Shown here: piece by piece, positions 17,874-27,878 of the stretch | Layout of the letters: each line of letters opens with the position of its first letter | How positions within the stretch are numbered: the first letter of the stretch is position 1 | Translations under genes and position numbers: made by a program | Source of the DNA: JAPOUP01 sp965201085 | GTDB lineage: Bacteria; Pseudomonadota; Alphaproteobacteria; Rhodobacterales; Rhodobacteraceae | Length of the DNA stretch: 64,000 bases | NCBI GenBank assembly: GCA_965201085.1 | Contig: CBDAVS010000036.1 | Coordinates: 51,625 to 115,624 of the forward strand | Direction: 5' to 3' | Notes under the pieces: generated by a model | What the model was told of the DNA's origin: nothing | Databases searched by the model: none | Seen by the model: only the letters and a program-made list of their open reading frames with translations

Positions 17874-19094
17874 ATGTATGACGTAAATGAGATCCGTAGG
17901 GATTTTCCGATCCTGTCGCGGAGCGTGAACGGGAAGCCGTTGGTCTACCTCGACAACGGCGCTTCCGCACAGAAACCCCAGGCGGTGATCGACGCCGTCA
18001 CGGACTGCTATTCCATGGAATACGCCAACGTACATAGGGGACTGCATTTCCTGTCCAACCTCACAACGGGTAAATACGAGGCAGTCCGCGGAACCATCGC
18101 CAGGTTTCTCAACGCCGCAAGCGAAAACGAGATCGTCATGAACTCGGGAACGACCGAGGGCTTAAATATGGTTGCCTATTCCTGGGCGATGCCGAGGATG
18201 CAGGCCGGTGACCAGATCGTTCTCAGCGTGATGGAGCATCACGCCAACATCGTCCCGTGGCATTTCCTGCGTGAGCGGCAGGGGGTAGAGCTCGTCTGGG
18301 TTGACATCGATGAGTCCGGTCATCTGGATCCCCAGCGGGTGATCGATGCGATCACGCCGAGGACGCGGCTTGTCGCGATGACCCATGTGTCAAACGTTCT
18401 GGGAACATGCGTTGACGTGAAAGCGATTTCCGATGGTGCCCATGCAAAGGGTGTTCCGGTGCTGGTCGACGGTTCACAGGCAGCCGTTCACATGCCCGTT
18501 GACGTGCAGGATATAGGCTGCGATTTCTATGCCATCACCGGGCACAAGCTGTACGGGCCTTCCGGGTCCGGCGCGATTTACTGCAAAGCCGAGCGCATGG
18601 CGGAGATGCGTCCGTTTCTTGGTGGTGGAGACATGATCAAGGAGGTTCACAGGGACGGAATCTCTTGGAACGATCCGCCCATGAAATTCGAAGCGGGGAC
18701 GCCACCCATCGTCCAGATGATCGGCCTTGGCGTGGCGCTCGACTATCTCAGCGAGCTTGGAATGGATGCGGTTGTCCGGCACGAAGCGTCTCTTCGGGAC
18801 TATGCCGCCAGTCGCTTGCGAGATATGAACGCGCTGCGGCTTCAGGGCACGACATCCGACAGGGCCGCGATCTTCAGCTTCACGCTTGAAGGCGCGGCGC
18901 ATGCGCATGATCTCTCCACGGTATTGGATAAGAGGGGTGTCGCGGTGCGCGCGGGCCATCACTGTGCGGGTCCGCTGATGGACCGTCTGGGTCTGACCGC
19001 GACATGCAGGGCTTCTTTGGGGCTGTACAACACCAAGGATGAGATTGATACATTGATCGAGGCGCTGGAACTGGCGCAGGACCTGTTTGGTTGA
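17874..19094 (+). CDS. sufS: Cysteine desulfurase SufS
   Basis: The 406-residue class II desulfurase supplies persulfide sulfur to the SufBCD scaffold. It has the N-terminus YDVNEIRRDFPILSRSVNGK, the PLP lysine in ITGHKLYGPSG and the C-terminal catalytic cysteine in RAGHHCAGPLM. ATG at 17874 is chosen because the conserved N-terminus begins there. It is the last gene of the suf operon in this window; sufA and sufE are not found nearby. A tRNA-Arg gene follows after 75 bases. Confidence 0.96.
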   Translation: MYDVNEIRRDFPILSRSVNGKPLVYLDNGASAQKPQAVIDAVTDCYSMEYANVHRGLHFLSNLTTGKYEAVRGTIARFLNAASENEIVMNSGTTEGLNMVAYSWAMPRMQAGDQIVLSVMEHHANIVPWHFLRERQGVELVWVDIDESGHLDPQRVIDAITPRTRLVAMTHVSNVLGTCVDVKAISDGAHAKGVPVLVDGSQAAVHMPVDVQDIGCDFYAITGHKLYGPSGSGAIYCKAERMAEMRPFLGGGDMIKEVHRDGISWNDPPMKFEAGTPPIVQMIGLGVALDYLSELGMDAVVRHEASLRDYAASRLRDMNALRLQGTTSDRAAIFSFTLEGAAHAHDLSTVLDKRGVAVRAGHHCAGPLMDRLGLTATCRASLGLYNTKDEIDTLIEALELAQDLFG

Positions 19095-19169
19095 TTGGAA
19101 GCTGTGCGGGTCGAGGTCCGGATTTCGGGGTTGTGAAGTCCGCCATGATGGTTGATAAGCTTGGGAAAG

Positions 19170-19246
19170 GCACCCATAGCTCAGCTGGATAGAGTGTCGC
19201 CCTCCGAAGGCGAAGGTCGTAGGTTCGAATCCTACTGGGTGCGCCA
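19170..19246 (+). tRNA. tRNA-Arg (anticodon CCG)
   Basis: A complete 77-base cloverleaf is present with acceptor GCACCCA/TGGGTGC, D arm GCTC...GAG, anticodon stem TCGCC with loop CTCCGAA (anticodon CCG, reading CGG), T arm GTAGG TTCGAAT CCTAC and an encoded CCA. It follows sufS, and a decayed IS mosaic begins shortly after. Confidence 0.96.
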
Positions 19247-19499
19247 CCTTTTCGTTTTGGATCTGCGGAAGCCTTTCCTTGTCTCGTCAATCGCAAATGC
19301 AGGATTGGTGAGCGTGATGGTGATCGCTGCGGCGGCGCGTGACCGGCCTCTGATAGAGATCAGGATCCGATTCACATTCCCGGCGAATGCGCAAGCTATC
19401 GGCATGGGCATGACCCGCGAACGACATTCCGATGCCGATACAGGACGCCGCGACCTGAACTGCCCGTTTCGATTAAGAGGGAATCACAGCCATCGCGCG

Positions 19500-19712
19500 A
19501 TACGTCGCCAGACTTTCTCTCTGGCCACCTCGTGGCCGCTTTCGATCACCACTTTTTACGACTTCGGCCAGAATCTCCAGTGTCAGGCGCGACACGTTGT
19601 CCACCGTTCTCCTGTATTCGTATTCGTCCCAGGCATCGTGGCCGATCATCTGCCGGATCGTGATATACCCGTTTTCACACTCCAGCAGTCAGTCGAAGTC
19701 ACAGTCGACCCC
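19500..19712 (-). pseudogene. ISNCY-like transposase, diverged type, middle fragment
   Basis: Read on the minus strand, this segment gives GVDCDFD, ITIRQMIGHDAWDEYEYRR and TVDNVSRLTLEILAEV, which match DFDRL, ISIRRMMGHGSWD and LVDNVSLLTPELLAEV of the intact transposase at 5138. It ends at an 8-base duplication TCGACCCC, where an IS256-type element enters, and the N-terminal half continues at 22077. The C-terminal half is not recognisable further left. Confidence 0.75.
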
Positions 19713-19749
19713 GAGCTATGCCCGAAAGTTGGTGACGGGGCCGATCCGA

Positions 19750-20337
19750 TCAGGCGGCGGCGCTTTCCTGTATTGTCCCGTCACTGAGCACAACCTCCCT
19801 TATGACCTCCGGGAACCGGTTCGGCGCCGGGAGCCTGCGCCGGTTGCCCTTCGCGGACATCATGAGGCGGCGAACCATTGAAAGGGCGGTCTTTCCGCTC
19901 AGGCAGTCCCGGGTCTTTCGGGTCCGGCTGCGAACGGTGGCGAACATGCTCCCGGTGGGGTCCGTGGTCCCGATGTGCCTGCGGCGCTCCGCCGGAAAGT
20001 GGTGGAAGGCGGGGAGCCCGTCCCGATCCCTGACCGGACTGTCCAATGCCTTTTCGTATTTCACGCCGTGGTTTCCGACGAAGCGGTCGAAGGCCGCGTT
20101 GGCGTCGTCCTTCGTCTCGGCCAACCGGATTTCACGCCCCGTCCGGAAGGGGCGTTAAACAGCCCCCGTCCGCCCATACGTGGACGAAACGCCTGCCTGA
20201 CAGGTCGTGCTTTCGACAGGTCCCGTATTCCTCCTTCCAGGTCGCCCCGGCCCCGTCACCGTCGAGGAGAATGGCCCCTCCGCGTCCGGCCCGGGAAGCG
20301 CCGCGGACGACCTGCGTGGGCGCCCGCGGCCTGCCCA
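19750..20337 (-). pseudogene. IS256-family transposase, C-terminal remnant
   Basis: Two frames on the minus strand carry IS256 landmarks. The first has WKEEYGTCRKHDLSGRRF and VHVWADGG, the start of the catalytic core. The second has FVGNHGVKYEKALDS, RDRDGLPAFHHFPAE, GTTDPTGSMFATVRSRT and a C-terminal SDGTIQES, the typical end with the catalytic Glu region altered (family: TTNPIES). A frameshift separates them, and the N-terminal half is gone. This copy is inactive. Confidence 0.78.
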
Positions 20338-22030
20338 TTACACACAACTTCCGTCTGGACGCATGGTCCGGTAGGGCTGGCTGGACCGGTCGAGCCGGAG
20401 CAGCCGTTCGTAGGTGTCCGCCATCGTCGCGGGCCGGGCGTAGCCCCGCCAGGTCACCTCATGGCCCGGCGGGCGGTCTCCTCTGCGGTTCAGGTCTCCG
20501 GCGGCGGCGGTCCCCGCCCGGCGGCGAAGTCCTTCTGCGCCATGACCCCGCAGGGCGGGAACGGCGTTCCGGCCGGCATCTCCGGCGTCTCCCGGCCCAG
20601 CGGCGCCATCGCCGCCACCCGCCAGACGGTCACGGCGCTGACGGTGACGGCCCGCTCCGGACGGCCGGCCATTCGGCCCTGCCGCCCCTCCACCCGGCAG
20701 CCGGATCTCAGGATCCCGTACCAGTCCCCGATGCGCCGGCGAAGGCGGTACAGGCGGACGGTCTCCGGCGCCTTCGCCTCCGGATCCACCGGAAGCGTCG
20801 TCAGCGGCATCCACTCCAGGGGCTTTCCGCCACCATCCGGCGGCGTCTCCTCCCGCAGGTGCGCGGCCCACATCTCCATCTCCCCGGACGCCGCGGCGTC
20901 ACCCGCGCCGCGCGCGCCGCCCGGGCCTCTTCCGGTTCGCCACCGCCCCCCGCCTCGCGCCGACGCCCGCGGTATCTCCAGCTTCGCGCGGGCCTGCACC
21001 GGCCCGGAGCGCATGGCCCCGAACGGCTTCGGCCGGCCGGGACCGAGGCTGCGGCCGCGCCTCCCCCGCACCGGCATGTCGACGTTTCCGGGCCGGGGCC
21101 GCTCCTCGGACAGGTCGAACACGTCCGCCCCGCGGTCCATGACCACCAGCGGACGCATGTCCCCGGTCTCCCGCGCCGGCGCCGGGGCCGCCCGCGGGCC
21201 CCGCAGCCAGCGCCCGGTCTTTCCGGTGCCGTCGTCCGGCGGGCCGTACCCGATGTGCGGAACGCCCGGGGGGATGCCGCCGCCGTCGACCACCGGCATC
21301 GGGTGCATGTGCGGCCCGAGGGTTCCCGGAGGGTTCCGGTCGCGGCCGGTCAGGCCCAGCCCCTCACGGCCCGGACGCGTCGCGAGGTTCGGGTCGGTGC
21401 CGTCCCGGACGCACAGGACGCGCTCCGCTCCCCGCATCCGGCCCGGCACCCGCCCGCGGTGCGTGGCCGGGATGGTCTCCGGCGACACCGCCGTATCGCC
21501 GGGACGCCCGCCCAGCCGTCCCTGTCAGGGCCGTCGCCCGCTCCCGGCGTCTCCGGCAGGGGTGGCGGGGCGATCCCCGGGACCTCCCGGAAGTCCGGCC
21601 GGAGCGGCCGCGGCCAGACCGCCTTCGCCTCCACCGTCCCGCGCGTGCCGCCGCCGCCCCGTCCGGCGGTCCCGCCGACATGGATCCGGTTCGCCGCCCG
21701 CAGGCCGGTTCCGTCATGGCCGCCGTCAACGAAGGTCTCCACCGGCGGCGGGCGCGGACCGTGGCGGGCCCCATGGTCGTCGGCCACCCGCCGCAGGAAC
21801 ATCCCCGGCGCCTTCGACGCCAGGCTGCGGTGGTCCACGCCGGGCCGGATCAGGAAACGGCTCATGCGGGCCACCGGCTCAAGGTGGCGCTCCCTCACCT
21901 CCCGGTCCCACCCGATCCAGCGGCCGCGTGCGGCGAGGTGCGGGGCGGAGGCGGCCACGCCGATGCCGTCGGGGACGCCGTGCGTGGAGACGGTCAGGCA
22001 GCGCGGCTGCCGGCCGACCTGGACCGCGGC
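20338..22030 (-). pseudogene. IS4-family transposase with DUF4338-like N-terminus, decayed
   Basis: Several minus-strand frames together resemble large IS4-type transposases with a DruA/DUF4338-like N-terminal domain: GVDHRSLASKAPGMFLRRVADDH and VETFVDGGHDGTGLRAANR in the N-terminal part, then MRPLVVMDRGADVFDL, KPLEWMPLTTLPVD, RLYRLRRRIGDWY and finally ATMADTYERLLRLDRSSQPYRTM. The last is a typical C-terminus. The assignment is by memory of the family. Frameshifts break it at least twice. The DNA is strikingly GC rich, and residues expected as Leu, Tyr, Lys or Glu often read as Pro, His, Arg or Gly. Confidence 0.7.
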
Positions 22031-22076
22031 GCCCCTCACGCCCCGTCACCAACTTTCGGGCATAGTTCTCGACCCC

Positions 22077-22330
22077 CCGCTCATTGACCAGACCGAGCAA
22101 AAGGATTGTCCAGTGCTCCGTCCCCGGCCTCCCGATGCGGTTCTTCTTCTTCTTTTTCGGCAGCACTATCCCATGCAGCAGTTGGGACAACCGCTCCTTG
22201 GTCCTGTCGTCGCAGTATAGGTGCTTCAATCCGATCAGGATGCCGGGATGTCATCCAGGGACTTCCTTTCAAGATCGATCTTGAAGATGTCGGGCGCGTC
22301 GAAGGTCCTGGGGGTCTGGACTTTATGCAT
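22077..22330 (-). pseudogene. ISNCY-like transposase, diverged type, N-terminal fragment
   Basis: The start is MHKVQTPRTFDAPDIFKI followed by LERKSLDDIPA, aligned with the intact transposase N-terminus at 5138. A frameshift near 22240 breaks the frame before LIGLKHLYCDDRTKERL. The next frame contains LPKKKKKNRIGRPGTEHWTI and ends at the IS256 insertion. The gene upstream region to about 22420 carries the ISNCY-type leader (CCGGATATGGC). Confidence 0.78.
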
Positions 22331-22441
22331 GGAGGTCTCCTGATGATAAACAGCACGGCATATATTGGCGGGTTTGCCTCAGACCGCCATATCCGGTAAA
22401 ACCCCGTAAGGACCGGGGTGTCACGTAGCGCGAAAACCTGC

Positions 22442-23775
22442 CTAATGAAGTTTCTTTGGCAAACACCAGCTATACAAGCAGTTCCTGTCGATGTGCGCGC
22501 TCGATCCGAGCTGTATCGCTATCGGAAACGCCCGCCCGCTCCGCATGGATCGGCCACAACTCGCGATGGCTGCCGAGACTTCGGCGAGGATGGTTTTGGC
22601 TTTCGTCTTCCTGATGCCGCCGACACCCGCGAAAGCGATCAGATCCTCTGTTTCGAAATTGTCGCGCTTGCCACCAAGACTCATCTGATGTCGGTTCGTC
22701 CAATCCCCTGACGGGTTGCTGGAACAGGCGACGTCAAAAGCGGGTGAGAGACGCCAGATACCATTCCTGTCCATCAGAAAGGCGATGTTCTTAACGTGGT
22801 CATCCTGATTGCGTGCCAGGGCATTGAAGAAGGTGGGTTGAAGCTGCTGTTCAATGTCGCTCATGTACAGATCAAGCCGTCGGATAGCGTGCAAAGCCTG
22901 TTCATACGCATAGGCTCCAGCGATGTTGAAATCGTAGTGCATAAGCGCACCGAGAGATTGCATATGCAGCTTTCCGCCGCGAGTCGTCCGGTCGAAGCGT
23001 TTCGTCATGAAATGCGCTCGGCCACCTTCTTCATGCAGACGACAGTCCTCCATGGTGATCCCGGCAGCGCGGGCCATGAGATGATAGGCGTATTCGATGC
23101 GGCCAAAGCCTCGTCGGTCGGCGAGTTCCTTGTCCCTGTTGCCATGCACGCCATCGAATTTCATCAGCCAGTGCGAGAAGCCCTGAGCGGCGAGTGCCTG
23201 ACCGGACCGGAATTCACCTGTCGCTTCATTCCACGCCAGCACGGCTTTCGCACCTGCGCCACCGGCGGAAGTGCCGACACGAAGGATATCTTCGATGGCA
23301 TGGGTGTCGTCACCGCCGGTGAACTTGCCTTCAAGCTTGATGCGGTCGTCAAGTACCCGGTTGGCGAGCGAGACCAGAGCCTCGATTTCAACCTTGCGCG
23401 AGGATCCGTGCACATCTTTCATCAAGGGGCGGAACTCAAGGGCGCCCATGCCGCGTATGCCCGTGTAGCAAAGACGTTCCACCGGTGTGAAGCTGTCTGG
23501 CTCGCGCCCCTGCGAGGCTAGCCAGGCATTGATCAGAGCGTTGCCGAACCTGTTGGGCAGACTATCGGAGAGCAGGCCGGGAAGGCCATTGAAGGCACGC
23601 GTGAAAGGGATGGAAACTCGTAAGGTGTATCGTCGAGCGGCATCGTTACCGGCGCACCTCGATGCCGGAACCCACGAATTCAGGCGTATACTGAAAGACA
23701 CAGAATCCACGGTCCGGAAGCCAGGTCACCGCGCCGATATCGCGACCCCAGAGGATGACTCGTGTCGTGTCGGTT
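22442..23775 (-). pseudogene. hipA: HipA-like serine/threonine kinase toxin, frameshifted
   Basis: The body of HipA is well preserved: FNGLPGLLSDSLPNRFGNALINAWL, the phosphate-binding loop GTSAGGAGAKAVLAW, and ALARNQDDHVKNIAFLMD (catalytic NxDDHxKN) followed by SPAFDVACS. The N-terminal 45 or so residues lie in other frames (VILWGRDIGAVTWLPDRG, then VTMPLDDTPYEFPSLS), so at least two frameshifts lie near 23595-23660. A third near 22560 separates the normal C-terminus (PIHAERAGVSDSDTARIERAH). HipA toxins phosphorylate glutamyl-tRNA synthetase or other targets. This copy is inactive. Confidence 0.85.
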
Positions 23776-23800
23776 ATGGGTCAGCCTTTTCGTTGTCGCC

Positions 23801-24120
23801 CTAGGCCCAGATGGATGTCTGGGCCCGTTTTCCACTGGCGCGTTGGCGTTCCGCACCGGCGAGGCGTACCCGTTCGATGGGGCGTACGGTCGGATCGGGA
23901 AGAAGCGCCTCAAGATGGTCGCTCAGGCGAAGCGCCTGCATGATCCGCACGAAGGAGTCGAGGGAGACGGGTTGGCCGTCCGATATTCGTGTCAACGTAC
24001 TGCGTGAAACGTCAGCCTCTCTTGCGAGGTCCTTCTGGGAGATGTTCCGGCTCAGCCGGATCTGGTCGAGACGTTTGCAAAGCGCATCGATGATCGCCTC
24101 GCTAGAGGAGGATGAAAAGT
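23801..24120 (-). CDS. hipB: HipB-like XRE-family antitoxin
   Basis: The frame gives an XRE helix-turn-helix (IIDALCKRLDQIRLSRNISQKDLAREADVS and SRSTLTRISDG) followed by the HipB-type tail LLPDPTVRPIERVRLAGAERQR. It precedes the broken hipA on the same strand and would have bound both the operon promoter and HipA. No ATG, GTG or TTG is found in frame at the expected position near 24110, although GGAGG occurs upstream, so the start may have been lost or is unusual. The AT-rich region upstream could hold its operator. Confidence 0.65.
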
Positions 24121-24608
24121 GAATCTTGTGCTTAATAACTGATGCAAGAACCTCCGTATATTCATTTTTGCTTTATATACGATGCATTGTGATATGCAAT
24201 AACAGAAAATACTTTAATGCGTCAAAATAGATACTATAAATATAGAATCATGGTTTAAAGTTTCAAAATAGTTCTATATAACCATATTTTTGGGAATTAT
24301 GTAGCAAAATCTGCAAAACCCCTTGAAACCTGATTCCACTCAGTATATATTAATCTGCAAGAGGACGGAGCTTCGTTATGCCAAAGCCCAAGGGAACGGA
24401 CGAGGCGGGATCGGGGCTCACATCACGATAAGGATGCACTCGCAAGCCTGGAACGGCTGGCCGTCGAGTCAAAAGGTGGCGAGAATTCCAACCGTCAAAT
24501 CCAAGACTAACGAAATCGGTCCATTCGAAACTTGACCATGCCAATATAACGACGGAGAGGGGATTTCATCGGCCCGGATTTGTTCCGTCGCCGCACACGA
24601 AGCTGGGA
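24121..24608. other. AT-rich intergenic stretch with an IS1595-end-like motif
   Basis: About 490 bases without a convincing gene. The part 24160-24300 is distinctly AT rich compared with its surroundings. At 24292 the string GGGAATTATGTAGCAAAA closely resembles the IS1595 terminal repeat at 81, so this may be a scar of a lost element. The hipB promoter probably lies here too. Confidence 0.5.
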
Positions 24609-25559
24609 TCACGCCGAACAGGACGCCCTACCGAGAACGCAGAATTTCGAGCAATGTGGATGATTGAGGTAAACCTTACAGTCAGCTTCCGTCAAGGTTT
24701 CCCCGAGTTCGAATTCGGGACTGTATGGAAGAAGCGTACAGGCAAGAACCGTAGGCTTTGATGAACCCCTTCGCCGAACCACCATTCGAGAGCTCGCGCA
24801 CATCACTCCATTCGGTGACTTGTCCAAAATATCCCAGCACTCGGTCGTAATCTCAGGAACGACCACGGTCTCGTCCATTTCCGGAAACAATACCGTTTGA
24901 GACGGATCCTTCGCATCGATACCGAATCCATTCTCTGAATACAGTCGGGCGTAGCCGGAGCGGGCCTCAGCCTCGCTTTCCCCCCAGGACATACGACCCG
25001 CAACCGCCATCCGGATGCCAGCATCCCGCAGCATACGCATGCCCTCGAGCGTTTTGTCGAATGTTCCTCTGCCACGTTCCTGGTCATGGTTTTTGGCCGA
25101 CCAGTGGTCGACCGATACGCGCAGTGTCAGTCTGTCACCGTATCTTTCGTTGAGAGACCGTAATCCTTCCCATACCCGGGGACGCGTCATCGGGCGCATC
25201 GCATTGGTCAAAATCAAGACCTCGAAGCCACGTTCCAGCGATATGCGGGCCATCTCCACCATCTGGGGATTCATGAACGGTTCCCCACCGGTGAAACCGA
25301 TCTCCCGTATGGGCCAGCCAACATCGTCGATCTGGTCCAGGAACGCCACAACATCGACAGGCTCAAGATACGCAAGTCGGTCATTGGTCGGCGAACTTTC
25401 GATATAGCAGTTCGCGCAGGTAATGTTGCAAAGCGTGCCTGTGTTGAACCACAGGGTCTTCGGCTCACTCAGTCTGACGGACGCGCGGGCATCGCCCTTT
25501 GCCGTGATGCGCGGATGCTCGAATGGGCCGAGCGTTCCGCCGAATTCATGGTCTTTCAT
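24609..25559 (-). CDS. Radical SAM protein of unknown substrate
   Basis: The 316-residue protein has the radical SAM cluster motif CNITCANC (residues about 43-50, CxxxCxxC) and the family glycine motif FTGGEPFMNP. The C-terminal part holds further cysteines (ACTLLP, DCKVYLNHPHCSKFC, ASCSA) that could bind an extra Fe-S cluster, as in SPASM-like proteins. It is transcribed divergently from zwf. The reaction is unknown; similar single-gene radical SAM proteins are frequent in Rhodobacterales (from memory). Confidence 0.85.
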   Translation of the reverse strand: MKDHEFGGTLGPFEHPRITAKGDARASVRLSEPKTLWFNTGTLCNITCANCYIESSPTNDRLAYLEPVDVVAFLDQIDDVGWPIREIGFTGGEPFMNPQMVEMARISLERGFEVLILTNAMRPMTRPRVWEGLRSLNERYGDRLTLRVSVDHWSAKNHDQERGRGTFDKTLEGMRMLRDAGIRMAVAGRMSWGESEAEARSGYARLYSENGFGIDAKDPSQTVLFPEMDETVVVPEITTECWDILDKSPNGVMCASSRMVVRRRGSSKPTVLACTLLPYSPEFELGETLTEADCKVYLNHPHCSKFCVLGRASCSA

Positions 25560-25742
25560 CGAAAGTTCCGTACATACCCCGCATAGCGCCGGGAAGCTAA
25601 CGATTTAAGTCGGGCAAGAAAACCCGGCTTGCTTCGGTTGCTGTTGTTATGGCGTGAGGGAATGGTAGATTTTTTGTGAAGTCGCAACGCACCACTCAAG
25701 TCGCCCACACAGGGCACCGGTGAACCAAAGGCAGGACCGACG

Positions 25743-27197
25743 ATGGTATCACGTGTGATTCCGGTTGAACCATTCGACCTGGTGATCTTCGGAGCTACGG
25801 GCGATCTCGCGCGCAGAAAAGTCCTGCCCGGCCTGTACCGACGGTTCTGGAGCGGGCAGATGCCGGAGAATGCCCGTGTTGTCGGCGTATCGAGGAAACC
25901 GTTCACCGACGAAGACTTCCGCGACTACACCCTTAAGGCGATCCATGAATTCGCCATTCAGGGCAGCGAGGACGACCGTCGAGTGAAGTCATTCCTACAG
26001 CGACTGCACTACGTCTCGATAGATGCAACGGGTGAAAGGGGTTGGAACGAGCTTCGTTCCTTCCTGCGAAAAGGTCCGATCCGGGCGTTCTATTTCTCGG
26101 TTGGTCCGAACGTGTTCGTTCCGTTGGCCGAGCGCCTGCACCGACACGGAATCGCCAATGAGAGATGTCGGATCGTGATCGAAAAACCCTTTGGCCACGA
26201 TCTGGAGAGCGCCCGCGAATTGAACCGCACCCTTGCCCGGTATTTCGATGAACGGCAGATTTACAGAATCGATCATTATCTTGGAAAGGAAACAGTTCAG
26301 AATTTGATGGCTGTGCGATTCGGCAACATTCTCTTCGAACCGCTCTGGAATGCGCAGTTCATCGACCACATCCAGATTACAGTCGCCGAGACCGTCGGTG
26401 TCAGCGGGCGTGGAGCCTATTACGATGGATGTGGCGCCATGCGCGATATGATTCAGAACCACCTCATGCAGCTGCTCTGCCTGACCGCTATGGAGCCACC
26501 TCACCGTTTCGAGCCCGATGCGGTGCGTGATGAGAAGCTGAAAGTGATTCGAGCTCTTGATCCGGTGCCCCCAACCGACCTCGTGCGGGGGCAATACGAG
26601 GGGTCCGATGGCTTCGGAAGCTATCTTTCGGATATCGGCAAGGAAGATTCCACGACTGAATCCTTCATTGCCATGAAACTTCAGGTTTCCAATTGGAGAT
26701 GGAAGGGAACCCCGTTCTATCTGCGCACCGGTAAGCGCCTGAAGAGCCGGGCTAGCGAGATCGCCGTTGTGTTCAGAAAGACGCCGCACTCAATCTTTGG
26801 CGGCAATTCGAATCGAAGCGGTAACGTCTTGGTCATTCGCCTCCAGCCAAATGAAGGCATGAATATGTGGGTTACGATCAAGGAGCCGGGACCAGGCGGG
26901 ATGCGTTTGATCGAAGTTCCGCTAGACATGTCTTTCGCCAAGGCGTTCGGCGATGACGCCGCCCATGTCACCGACGCCTATGAAAGGCTGATCATGGACA
27001 TGATCCGCGGTAACCAAACTCTCTTCATGCGGGATGACGAAGTCGAGGCCGCCTGGGCATGGACCGACCCGATCATTGAAGACTGGACTTTACGCGGTGA
27101 TCGACCGCACATTTACTCTCCCGGGAGCGCGGGTCCAGAGGATGCGCTCAGGTTACTGGAACGGGAAGGACGTCGCTGGAGGGACATTACGGAATGA
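25743..27197 (+). CDS. zwf: Glucose-6-phosphate 1-dehydrogenase
   Basis: The 484-residue enzyme oxidises glucose 6-phosphate to 6-phosphogluconolactone with NADP, feeding the pentose phosphate and Entner-Doudoroff routes. It has the dinucleotide loop FGATGDLARRKVLPGLYR near residue 15, EKPFGHD and the catalytic RIDHYLGKE. Length is typical. The pgl start overlaps the stop (ATGA), and pgi follows, giving a three-gene sugar operon. Confidence 0.97.
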   Translation: MVSRVIPVEPFDLVIFGATGDLARRKVLPGLYRRFWSGQMPENARVVGVSRKPFTDEDFRDYTLKAIHEFAIQGSEDDRRVKSFLQRLHYVSIDATGERGWNELRSFLRKGPIRAFYFSVGPNVFVPLAERLHRHGIANERCRIVIEKPFGHDLESARELNRTLARYFDERQIYRIDHYLGKETVQNLMAVRFGNILFEPLWNAQFIDHIQITVAETVGVSGRGAYYDGCGAMRDMIQNHLMQLLCLTAMEPPHRFEPDAVRDEKLKVIRALDPVPPTDLVRGQYEGSDGFGSYLSDIGKEDSTTESFIAMKLQVSNWRWKGTPFYLRTGKRLKSRASEIAVVFRKTPHSIFGGNSNRSGNVLVIRLQPNEGMNMWVTIKEPGPGGMRLIEVPLDMSFAKAFGDDAAHVTDAYERLIMDMIRGNQTLFMRDDEVEAAWAWTDPIIEDWTLRGDRPHIYSPGSAGPEDALRLLEREGRRWRDITE

Positions 27198-27874
27198 AAT
27201 TCATCGAATATCCGAGTCGGGATGTGTTGATTGGTGAACTTGCCGACCGCATCGCCGGCGAATTGCGGCTCGCGCTATCCGACGGCGGGACCGCTTCGCT
27301 TGCCGTTCCCGGGGGAAACACACCGGGTCCGGTTTTCGATAAGCTCGGTGCGGTGGATATTGAGTGGGATAGGATAACCGTGCTGCCCACCGACGAGCGC
27401 TGGGTCGCAGAATCCAGCGAACACTCGAACTCCCGAATGATTCGCCAGCGTCTTTTGGTTGGATATGCGTCGGAGGCGAGTTTCCTCCCGGTATTCTCTG
27501 AGGCCGGATCCATTGAGGAGCGAATCGACTGTTTGGACAGGGAGGTCAGGTCACACCTGCCGCTTTCGGTCGTCATGCTCGGAATGGGCGCTGACATGCA
27601 TACCGCATCGCTGTTTCCCGGTTCGGAATCCCTGCCTCGGGCTTTTGAAAGCGATGCACCGGCGTTTGTTCCCGTTCACCAGCAAGGCGGAGGCCCCGTT
27701 AACCAACGCATTTCCATGACGTTCCCGGTTCTAAACGGTGCCAGGCGAAAACACCTGATGATCGTTGGAGCCGAAAAGCTCCAAGCGCTCGAACGGGCAA
27801 AAGTCAAGGTGGACCCGATGCAGGCGCCCGTCAGCGTGATACTGCCCGATACGACCGTGCATTGGGCGGAGTGA
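27194..27874 (+). CDS. pgl: 6-phosphogluconolactonase
   Basis: The 226-residue protein hydrolyses the lactone made by Zwf. It has the DevB-type landmarks: LAVPGGNTPGPVFDKL, VLPTDERWV and MLGMGADMHTASLFPGS. The overlap with zwf by four bases shows coupled translation. Five bases separate it from pgi. Length is normal for alphaproteobacteria (about 225). Confidence 0.95.
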   Translation: MKFIEYPSRDVLIGELADRIAGELRLALSDGGTASLAVPGGNTPGPVFDKLGAVDIEWDRITVLPTDERWVAESSEHSNSRMIRQRLLVGYASEASFLPVFSEAGSIEERIDCLDREVRSHLPLSVVMLGMGADMHTASLFPGSESLPRAFESDAPAFVPVHQQGGGPVNQRISMTFPVLNGARRKHLMIVGAEKLQALERAKVKVDPMQAPVSVILPDTTVHWAE

Positions 27875-27878
27875 TCGG

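Larger units (their letters stand above)
19713..22068 (-). mobile_element. IS256-family element (decayed) containing an IS4-like transposase gene
   Basis: Target duplications TCGACCCC occur at 19705-19712 and 22069-22076, 8 bases as expected for IS256. The ends form an inverted repeat of 28 bases with one mismatch; the inner 25 bases (19716-19740 and 22041-22065) are a perfect repeat starting CTATGCCCGAAAG. Only the C-terminal part of an IS256 transposase is left (19750-20337), joined to a decayed IS4-type gene (20338-22030). The whole block is extremely GC rich. It sits inside the diverged ISNCY-like gene. Confidence 0.8.

Noticed and set aside
19152..19787. Plus-strand frame starting MISLGKAPIAQLDRVSPSEGEG and the minus frame with PVGFEPTTF
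   Set aside because: Both are translations of the tRNA-Arg gene and its flank, a well-known false protein.
19975..22065. Very long plus-strand frames of about 700 codons rich in Arg, Pro and Gly
   Set aside because: Long stop-free frames arise in extremely GC-rich DNA; the minus strand shows recognisable transposase remnants instead.
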